DNA from: Lytechinus variegatus
Lineage: Eukaryota > Echinodermata > Echinoidea > Temnopleuroida > Toxopneustidae
DNA length: 64,000 nucleotides
Direction: 5' to 3'
Assembly (NCBI RefSeq): GCF_018143015.1
Contig: NC_054757.1
Coordinates: forward strand, 18,528,285-18,592,284
Shown here: positions 33,801 through 45,100 of the stretch, one piece after another
How positions within the stretch are numbered: position 1 is the stretch's first letter
Layout of the letters: each line of letters opens with the position of its first letter
Program-made: the position numbers and the translations under genes
Notes under the pieces: model-generated
The model's input: only the letters and a program-made list of their open reading frames with translations
Databases searched by the model: none
Told to the model about the DNA's origin: nothing

Positions 33801-36800
33801 TTTGTACGAAAGTAACATGGTTTAAAATCTAATGAGATAAGCACAAACTTTGATGTCTTGATTATTCATATATTCTTTTGAATTGTGTTTTTCATTTACA
33901 TCCAAACAATCAACAATACGTCCACAAACGACTGGTATGTCACAGTTTGCCATGTACATTGTGCAACATGCTATGATATGCATTCAAAGTAGGAATGCAA
34001 CAAATACCTTCATAAACTTCATCGATGTGCTATTCTAGTCTGTTCTATTCAATCTCTTCATCCTGCTATGTAAGGCATGCTTACGTAATATCTTGCTTTG
34101 AAATCTGCCTATCATAATGAAAGAAATGAAAGGTCATTTGACCAAAATTGTCCATGAAGTAACTACGAACTGTTCTACTGCGACACACTCTCACCAACGA
34201 TATTCCTTCTAAACCGACCAATTGTATGCCATTGAAGTTAATGTAAAACTCTTGTCCGTCTGGAGTCGTTTTCGCAGGTGTGACTGTGATATTAGATGAA
34301 GTCCGGGGATGAAGTAAAGGTTCAAGGTGCTTGGGGAAGACTGCCATTAACCCAGTTGCAGAAGGGAGGATCGGTCTTTATTACTGATTTATTTGCCACC
34401 TTGCCTAGCGTCCAATTTAAGTAAGGTTCACACGGTAGTGTCATCTTCAGTAGATCCAGATCTTTGTAAAGTGGCATCGAAGTGACGAGACGGTGAGATA
34501 TTTCATCTCGTTATGAATGTCGAATCGATGTCACGAGTCACGACGAGATACGAAGGAGTTTTCGCAATCACAACGAGAACGGATTCAAGAAAACAGTTTA
34601 TGTATTGAAAGACGCTCATCAAAATGTCAACGTTCAGCTGGGAGGTCTTTGTCGAAAATTGGTGAACCGGAACATACAGCAGTTTCATCCAAATTTCGGA
34701 CAGGACGAAAAATTGCAAATATGTCATCTGTCCAGAGTCCAAGACGATACTGCTGTTTTGATTGGTTACATTTCGTAATTCAGAAGGTTCTTAATTCCGA
34801 AGGTTCGTAATTCCAAAACACGTAAATTGCCTATACCTCGATGTTCGTTAATCCGAAAACGTAAAAGGGTTCGTTAATCGGAACATTTGTGGCGTTATTC
34901 CGAAGGTTCGATAATCCGAAAACGAAATAAGGTTCGATGTTCCGAAGGTTCGTTAATCCAAAAACGAAATTAGGTTCGTTAATCATTTCGTTTTCGGACT
35001 AACGAACCTTCGGAATTACGAACCTCATTTCGTTTTCGGATTTACGAACCTCGGTTTGTTTTCGGACTAACGAACCTTCGGAATAACGAATCTTCGGATA
35101 TACGAACCTTCGGAATAACGAACCTTCGGAATATCCGAACCTTCGGAATAACGAAGCTTCGGAAATACGAATGTATGCGATTTTGATTTACCATTTGTTT
35201 GATTGATTGGTTGTGCTTTGTCATGAATGGCATTTGACAGTTAGGCTTTTTAGTTCTTGAATGCCTTGTATGATTCTCTACTTGATATTGACTGCAGAGA
35301 CTAGTGGATTTAAAATTGTCATGCGTAAACTAAATGAAAAAAAATAAACATTTTCGATTTCATTATGAGAAAGGAGAAGTGAGCTGATGTCATCATCAAT
35401 ACAGCTCGTGTTGATTGATGTCAATGCAAAATTACAAAATAATTCAATACTCCATTAATTTCAATCCATTCCTTTTTATTCTTTTATCCTTTTTGTTGGT
35501 TTATTGTCAGATCGTCCGGTGCACTTGTCAGTATCGCGTGTGAACACGACTTTTGAGAGTTCTGCTAATTCAAACTTGGAGGGTTGGGTTGTTATTCATT
35601 GACATTACCGATTCATCCCCACGGGATGTGTCCTTAGACTCGGTATAATGATATTTGCCACATTTGCAAAATTGAGTTAAAACGTAGTACGCTCTATACT
35701 ATTTACTCGAATGTTCCATTTCATGAAAGTGATTGTCTTGGTTTGTGATAAATGCAGCAACAGCATTTCAAAACGTTTATCTCTCCGTTGCGAAAGTCGG
35801 GTGTCACATAATGCTACAAAACAAGCGTGATGTTTGGTGTCACCTCAAACTATCAAAAAGTGTTTCGGGTTCGGGATACAATAGTTCATTTTGACTTCTG
35901 TTGACTTATAAAAAAATAATAACTGATGATTTTTTTTTCGTTTAAAAATCTACACTTAATGTATGAAAAGACTTTCAGGACAGTAACACAGTCTTCTAAA
36001 AAAGAAAATATAGGGTAGGGTTTTTACCACCATTAGGGTAATTAAGTGTCTAACCAATTTGGGGCAGTATTTTACCCAATTTGGGAGCATAATGTCCAGT
36101 ACGGTTAAAAAATAAGCAGCAATTTCTTTAGAGTGAGCAAAATTTTCACCACACTGGATAACTAAAAATGCCCCAAAGAAATGCCCAATGTTGGTTTGAC
36201 ACATATTCACCCTCATGGAGTACTTTTACCCAATATTTTTTTAAATGTATATAAGCATCCCGTATTGTCAGTTTTGAATCAACACCAGCATGGTGACAAA
36301 TGTAGGTGTTCGATTGTTACATCTTTAATGTACACACCGGTCCGTGTACTATTCTGTTCAAAGATCTGAAAACGGATCCTCTAAGATCACTGAAAGATGC
36401 TTTGTCTTTCATGGCGACATTTATATGGTTATTTTATGGTGAAAAAATATACAATTTTTTTGAAAATTTGTTCATCGTCTTAAAGCTTTCTAGAATTCAG
36501 ATCAAAATCAGCCACCCTTTGCAAGTTTGCCTTATCATACCCAAACGCTCTGGTGAAGAGCTTCGTCTGGTGTAGATGCAATTTTCCTGTAAAACCGTGC
36601 AAATTGAAAAAAATTAAACTTTTGTTAAGTGAAATTCCTGCATGCGGATATGCTTGTATGAATTTAAAGGGTTAGTTCACTCTGACGACAAGTTTTTTTT
36701 ATTATAGATTACAATAAAAGCAGAAAGAAGAAGAAAGTTATGGATTTCTAAAGTTTTATTAATTTGTGATGTCATTTTCAAGCGGCTCCCCCATATTTTA

Positions 36801-39025
36801 TGTAATATAAATTATGTAATAAATTCCAAAATTTTCATGGAATATTTGGAATATTTGTTTTCTACTACTTACTAGACGGGGATATATAGCTTAGGACTCC
36901 GTATCCAGATAATGATGATAATAATGTGATTATGATTTATGTAAACATGTAATTACTGGTTGCAATAACTGGGGGTGAGATTGACTTTGGCTGTTACCGT
37001 TATGGCCAACTCTATGCAAATCGGTGCAGGCTTGGTCGATGAATTGCTGTCATGCAAATTCCAACCATATGTCAATTTTAGCTCAGCTTGAGGTCACTAC
37101 AACCTAGCTCCATTAAATAGTGAGAATGGCATATATATATGCATATGTGCAGTGTTCTACGGGAATTTTAATAGGTATAGGCCTACAAGGCCTACGCTGT
37201 ATCTTGAATTGTGGATATCAAACATCGCAGGCGAAATTACATACATTGAAATATGTTTTTTTTCACAATCTGACAATGGTTACATATAAGACCAGAACAT
37301 TTTTTGTAATTGAAACAATTAGATCGATGGACAATAGATTTTTTTTAACCGAAAGTACCAACTACACAATGTGTCTGGAATCATAATTAAGTCATAACTG
37401 TTGCATTCCAAATACACGAAAGTATCAAAAATGTAGGAAAAATTATGTTCTTTTCGGTTCGCTCGCTTGGTTCGTTACTTCGTTCGCTCGAAAAAATGTT
37501 GGTGCAGTACAAAATACAAATTCAGTTTTAAAAATACCACATGTACCAAAATTGAACCCATTCAAATCTGAAGTTTCATTTATACGCCACTGCATGCACA
37601 GAGCCGTCTGTCTCAAGCCCTATTGTAGTAGTGTACATTCTCCACTCTGTGGAGGCATTAAGATCGACTTACAAAAATTAATCTTCGAGAAAAGTTGTCT
37701 TAGCACTAATATTGCATTTGTCATTGCGATGCCACATTCTATTAGAAAATATTTGAAATTTGACTTAAAAATGATCGACCATTATACCCCCACACTCACG
37801 CATACCGCACGACAAGTAGCGCGAGCAAGCAGCTTCGAAGCTCCTTGCTTCCCCCGCCACTGTATACCTCATAATTTATTTCCAGTCGGTCCAATGCCAA
37901 TTCGTCCAATGACCAACTCGTCTACTATCATTTGGTCTACCATCAGTTCGTCCACTATCCACACAGTCTAACTGTCATTTTGTCCACTTATCATTTCATC
38001 TAATAACCTGCTGGTCCAATAGCCATTTAATTTAGTCCATATACCATTTGGTCTAATTGAATTAAGTGTTACTTGGGCGAAATGAATGAAAAGAAAATGG
38101 ATATTATATCAACTGGTTATGAGGCGAAATGGTCATAGACGAAATGGTGATGTTAATGGATGAAGTGGCAGTAGTGAAAGTTGACCATGTGGTGAATTGA
38201 CGAGTTGGCAGTAGACGAATTGGCAATTTACCATTATAATACATGATTTACTAGTTAAGCGACCAATATATATACTACCGACCATTGAAAACACTGTTAG
38301 TGCATTTATCACTGCGATGCTACTCTTGCTCCATGCAGGTACAGGTATTACCTGTTCGATTCTATGCAACCTGATCCATGCTTCTATTAAGCAGATGGCA
38401 GGCCGTATCATAAGGGTCAAAGGATACGAGAGGCCAAGTTCGTTCTATGACTGTAACAGCGTGGGTTATGATTATGATACATGTTCAAAAAATGACCTCA
38501 TCCTCTGGATAGATAGATATAAAGATAGGTGGCACCAAATGAATGAATGGGACAAAGATGCCAAAACGTTTTTCCTTCATCCCCCACTTTACATAGTCAT
38601 GCTGCCGCTACTGCACCTCAGTGTGTAGCTTATCATTTGCCCTTAAAAATAGGATAGTCTAATCTAATGCAAGTCAAAGCTTATTTGCCCGAGCCTGGTT
38701 ATACAGAAACCCCGAAAAATGCGAAATACTGCATGACCATAAAAAACAGACCGGGTTTAAGTAGGGGCAGTTGCTTCCCTTTTTAGTAAATTTCCCCCTA
38801 AAAAAATCACCTATAATATATTTTCACAGATCTGTTCAATTTAAACCAAATTTGAAATCGTCCGTTGTTCACTGTTATCATCTCGTTCACTATCATACAT
38901 GTATTGTATAATAGTAATGATAATGAGAGGAATAGTAGTATAACAGTGGTAGTAGTAGTATTTAGTTGTAGTAGTAGTAGTAGAAGTAGTAGTAGTATTA
39001 ATACTACTAAGTATTACTACTACTT

Positions 39026-39062
<37 letters not shown>

Positions 39063-39135
39063 TACTATTACTATTACAACTATTACGTCTATACTACGAC
39101 GACTACTACTTCTACTACACTACTACTACTTCTAC

Positions 39136-39176
<41 letters not shown>

Positions 39177-42100
39177 TTTCTACAACTTGGGCTACTAATA
39201 TCAATAATGATGCTAATAATCTGCTTATATTCTTTGAATCGCTTAACGAGTGTAGATTTATGTGTTGGTGTGTTTGTTATTTCTCTGATATCGCAATCAA
39301 TGGGAATAGCCCGCTGGAGGAGAAAAAAATAAAGAGAAAAATAACATACACATCAACGGATAGAACCAGAACGATGTCTGTTTCCCCGTCATCGGATCTT
39401 AATCCTAGATTTTACATATCCACTAACTGTCATGACTGTGGAGCATTTCAACAAGAATTTCCAAACTCAGTTGATGTGCAACCTACTACATTATAGGCTG
39501 TAAGAAACCTCAGAGCTATATTTGGCTGCTACTCGCTTTGTGAAAGTGGGCATGCCGTTTCCTTCTGAGACTATAAACTATGTCAATTATTGACTTGACG
39601 AGACAAAACCACAGGAAGTTATACCAGACAATAAACAGTAGTACTACCAGTAAAGGTCATTGATATTGTTTCAAGTTCTTCATTGTCAGCCAATTTTCAT
39701 TTATCAGCATCCTTCCTACATTCACTCATAGCTGCAGTTATGTTTTAGTGGTGTACTAATAACTCAGCGCGAGGTATTATTGTGTTGTCATTAGTCTTAT
39801 GAAGTCCCAATGGCCATCAAAGTTTCCTAATTAATAATAATAATAATCCGCATTTATATAGCGCTTAACACATCGGAACGACGTCTCTAACCGCTTTACA
39901 GATATATTATTACCCCGGTCATCCGATCCTTGCATGTCCGCATACAATTCACATTGCACCTTCTCCACTCCCTGGGGAGCATTCCAACGAGAGTTCCAAG
40001 ACTCAATTATTGCTAGGCATACTACATAGGCTTTCGGATCCTACCGGGTACCCATTTAGCACCTGGGTCGAGAGTGGCAAAGTGTGGATTAATGCCTTGC
40101 CAAAGGACGCTAGGCCATGGTGGGATTCGAATACACGACCCTCTGATTACAAGGCGAGAGTCAGAACCGCTACACCACGACGCTTCCACAAATGAGCAGC
40201 GTTCTAGTTTTAGAAACTACTTTTTTAAGAGCTGGGTGGTTGGGTCTGAAATATTTTCAGTTCAAATTTTATTTCATTCATTTCATTCAGGTGTTGATAA
40301 AAAAAAACAAAGTGAAAATGAAACAATAATTCACTCTTCGCCCGAATAATAGGTTCATCACTTGAATTTGTGTTAGTAGATCGAATGAGGTTTAGGGGCT
40401 ACGATATTCTAAAGGTCATCTGAAATATAATAATACACCTTAACACTACAGTGATTTTTTTTTAGGTCGCACAATATCTGTTTCCTTGTAATTTACAGAA
40501 TGAGAACATCATTAATCCCAAAGGAGCAACCTTTCACCCCGCGTTGTTGAAGGCATTGGTGAACATTAATTTAGTTGAAAATCTTAGCTGTAAGGTCCGA
40601 TTGTTGCCAGTGCCTGCCATATATGATTTCAAATGAAGTGCTGAACCAATGCCACCTGATAATCATTATTTGTGCTTCAAATAGTGAATATATTAGTCCC
40701 TAAAATGACCGGCAAAAATCCTGAAATATTCTGCCCATTTTTTTAATTCCATATTTTCTACACAATTAGAGTCCCCTGGTCAGAAGTTTAATGACTGTTT
40801 TTTCTTTAGCTACATATATTTTGAAAGTGACTGCACATCGATTTTTTTTCGAGTCAACCTGCCCGAAATGTCGAGTAAGCTCTCTTCACTTCATCAATCC
40901 ATCGCTACTCAAGCCGTATTCAGCTCATCCCATCTGGTTACAGTCCTTTTCAGGACTCACTTTCAAGAAAAGAATACTTCTAATTTCCTTTTTTCATCCC
41001 TTCTCGTCTTTCAATATCAATCTTTCTGCCTGTACTTCCTTCCCTTCTTCATATTACACATGGTGAACCATAAACCTTCTCCACGTTATAAACTCCACCA
41101 TGCAAACCTTCAAAGATCATCTGAGTGCATTTGGTTTTAATCCATACTAAACGCAACGCTCACAATCAATGTTCAGGTTGTTTTTGATAACAACAATACT
41201 CCTGTGTAATTTTAACCATTTTTTTAAACCTTTACCGTTTGTTCTTGCAGCACGAGAGGCTTGCTGATCAAGAACTTGCCAACGCCAAGATAGCTCTTGA
41301 TGAACTCACCTATACAAAGCAGGAGCTGATCTACAACGTGATGGGACACGATGGAGAGAGGGAGACAGGGTATGAGAATGAGGTCGAAGGTAAGATGGGC
41401 CTATGTTTAATATCCAGGAACGTTTAAAGGACAAGTCCACCCCAACAAAAAGTTGAGATAAAAAAGCAATTGAACACACTTCGGGCGCTCGAGCATGTGA
41501 GGAATACCGGGTTACTATTTACCTCACGTGGGTTGAATGCAGGCACTGTGGATGAAAGATTTAGAAAACTGTTTAAGCTTTTAATAACTGACGTACCTTT
41601 AAGAAGCCACCTATTTCATCATGATTCTCTCCATTCTTTATATCTCTTTAGACCCATGTGCGAACTTTGAGTGCAGCATCGGCAGGGAGTGTACCATAGA
41701 CGAGTTCCGAGAGCCATTTTGTGTGTGTGCCGAGAGCTGTCCTCAAGAAGAGAATTCCAACGACGCAATCCACAGGACAAAGGTGTGCGCCACCAACAAT
41801 GTCACCTACACCAACCTGTGTGAGTTCCACCGCCGGAAGTGCGAGGACACCAACTCCGAACTCAAGAGGATCGATGTTGACTACTACGGAGAATGTGCAG
41901 GTATTGAAACGAGGAATTTTTACCCTGGTTTAATAATGGACCAATGTTCTCAGAAATCGGTTGATCTACACTCCACCATGGCATCACCAAGCTTAATTAA
42001 AGGCATCAATTTGTTAACATTGATATGACTTTAAGAAATCTGGGCAACACGGATATTTAATAAAAATGTAGCACAGAAAAAATTTTTTTAGTAAAGATTT

Positions 42101-45100
42101 AACTTTGATTTAACGCGGGGGGGGGGGTCAATTTGTCAAATTTCGTCAATACTCATTTTTGGACCGCGCCTCTCTTTGACTTTTTACATTTAAGTCTTTT
42201 GCATCTTTTGAGACCAAATTTGCGACGCCCGACTACATGGTTGCGAAACATTTGTAAGTGTATGTCCGACCCACGTGTATAAAGCCAATGCAACTTGTGA
42301 TTTTCAACCAAACAAATCATATATGTATGACTATTTTTACTTTTGTTAGTTTAAATGGATATACGTTATGCTATTTATGATCGCAAAAGATACCCAAAGT
42401 TCATCGGAAAAATCAAGTTAAAAAAACAAAGAAATAAATAAGAATAAAAACAATAAAATACATTAAAACACTTCTTAATAGTATGGCAATTTTTAAAAAT
42501 ATATTTGCTACAAATGGAAAAATTGATACTCACACCAAAAACTAGCATTCAACTAGCTATATAAAGTGAGTTACAGTTACAGGCAAAAACATAAAAAATA
42601 GGGCAAATTTCATACGCTTATTTGTATAATTAATTGATAAAGAAAAGTAAAAAAAAAATAAAATTATAGTCTTGTAGTGAACATCCGGCGCTACGCTCGA
42701 TCACATTTTCGCTGCGATTTAATCAACGGCCAAGATCTGAGGGGAGGGGCTCAAATTGACCCCCGTATATTCTGGGACCCGTAACACAAATCTTTTTTGG
42801 TGATGATCGTAGAACATATTTTTACGATTGATTCCATTGACTGCATTGTACAATCAATCGTAAAAAAAATCAAGAGGATGATTAATCGCTAACCTTTGTG
42901 TTACGGGACCCAGGTCTGAAATGGCCCAGTCGAAATAGGGTTAACAAAATTCGATGTGACCGGAAAGAGCATCTTAATTTCATCCCATATACTAACATGT
43001 GTTACATTAATCTCAGGTGGTTTAATAAATTATCAGTTTTAGCCACCAATATCTTGAAAGTGTCTGCAAGAATGTTTTTCGTGCAACAGGCGTTTTTTTT
43101 CATCCATATGAACAATATTAAAGGTCAAGTCCACCCCAGAAAACATCGATTTGCATAAATAGAGACAAATAAAACTTGTATATCGATGAACATTTCATTA
43201 AAATTGGATGTAAAATAAGAAAGCTATGACATTCTAAAGTTTCGCTTATTTTTCAGTCACAAAACAGTGCTATGCACAACTCAATGACATGCAAATAAAA
43301 CAGTCGATGATGTCTCTCACTCACTATTTTTTTTTAATTATACAATATTTCATTTTTTACACAATGCTAATTTCACATGTTCAGGGAGGAATTAATCCTT
43401 TTTTCACTTGAAAATGGAGATAAATTGAGAATATTTCATATTTCATGTAATGAAATACAAAAAAAAGAGTGAGTGGAGGACGTAATCAGTTTCCTCATTT
43501 GCATACCGACCAGGATGTGCATATAACTGTTTTTTTTTCGAAATTAAGCGAAACTTTAAAATGTCATAACTTTCTTATTTTACATCCGATTTCGATGGAA
43601 TTTTCAGTGTTATGCTTGTTGGATTTCTGTCTTTGTAATCAAATCCACATTTTGTTCGGGTGGACCTGTCCTTTAAAGATAACATGAAGCAAAGTTAAGC
43701 ATTTTTTTTTCAAATAAGACCTTTGTAAAGTTTTGTCTTTAAAGAATGGTTTGCTTGTTTTCCATCTCTATTGATTGAAAACCTTGTTTTAAAACCAGGG
43801 CCCTGCCTTACAAAGAGATACGATTGATCCAATCAAACATAACTCTATGGAAATCCATCAGTGTCATAATTTTTTCTACTTGCAAAATTTCCTATGTAAA
43901 CAAAGGAGAACACACCAAAGTGTCAAGAAATCAAAGAATTTATCGATTTACATTCATATCTAGAATTTTTTTGAAGAAACATATATTTTATATGTCTACT
44001 TTGCTGGCTTTCCATAGTTGCGATTGATCGGATCAAATGGAACTCTTTGTAAGACAGGCCCCTGGTCCTGAAACCACTTTCATGCAATTCAAGAACACAC
44101 GGAGCCAATGGCCACCTGGTTATCAAGTTCATTGGAATGCTCCAAACTTAGAAGAAAAATAACTTTTTATTTTTTGCTCCCTGCCAAGTTGAAGATGATA
44201 ATCAAAGTGTTGTTTATTTTCTTTCAAATTTATCGTCAAAACTTGCAGAAATGGGAGAGTGTTCCTCTGCTGATATGAAGGAATTCCCTGGCCGCATGAC
44301 CAGATGGTTCAACGACTCCATAGATCTGATCAGGAACCGAGCTGAGGAACACGGAGGACTCACCCAGAAAGAGATGGAGTTCTTTGAGGAGGGGTGGGGC
44401 GAAAAAACCAATGTCATCTATTGGAAGTTCGGCCGCCTTGACAAGAACCCTGCTGACCTGTAAGCCCTAGTTAAAGATGATTTACTTATTCAATTTTTGC
44501 AAAACAACTCGTTATGATGATGTGAGTTTGATTCATCTGAGAAAGGAAGGTCTATCAATTGATTTGAGCCATCAAAATACGAGTTTCAAGCCTGTTATAT
44601 TACTTGCAATTTAGTAGGAATCTACCCTTGAGTACATGGAACTCACCAATTCATCCAGAACTTCCAAATATCTATGAATTCGGTTTTTGGACTGCTCAAA
44701 CGCTTAATCTGGGTTTTTTTCGCCATGTAAATGTGTTGTACCATCGACAGGTTGTAAGGGAAGATGGTTATCTATTTTTTTTATAAATATATTAAAATGT
44801 CACTGTAAAATTGAATGCATTGTTATAAAAAGCCTCAAAAGATTTTGTTATCATTACACAAAACTACACTCGTAGACTATATGCCTGCTTTATCTCATTG
44901 GTTTAAAATTAACGGATTGTTTTCATGTTCGATTTTGAAGAAAATCTTTCTATGAAAGAAAATAAAATCTGATCATCAAACATTTCTATGCTCTTCTTCA
45001 AGATAAATGCCAGTTGTGGTAACAAATTTGTAATGAGCTCATACAGAATCTAATCAAATTAACACTCAGTGTTTGTGTATATGAATAAAACAAAATGATT

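Larger units (their letters stand above)
41901..44248 (+). other. SPARC intron 3
   Basis: About 2.35 kb. It contains a G run at 42117-42127, unassigned A/T-rich sequence, and two MITEs listed separately (43119-43676 and 43797-44065). Confidence 0.5.

Noticed and set aside
38865-39332. 155-codon Tyr/Leu-rich frame
   Set aside because: Product of the TAC/ACT trinucleotide array.
41621-42028. 135-codon frame running past SPARC exon 3
   Set aside because: The first part is the real exon; after 41900 it reads into the intron beyond a splice donor that fits in phase.
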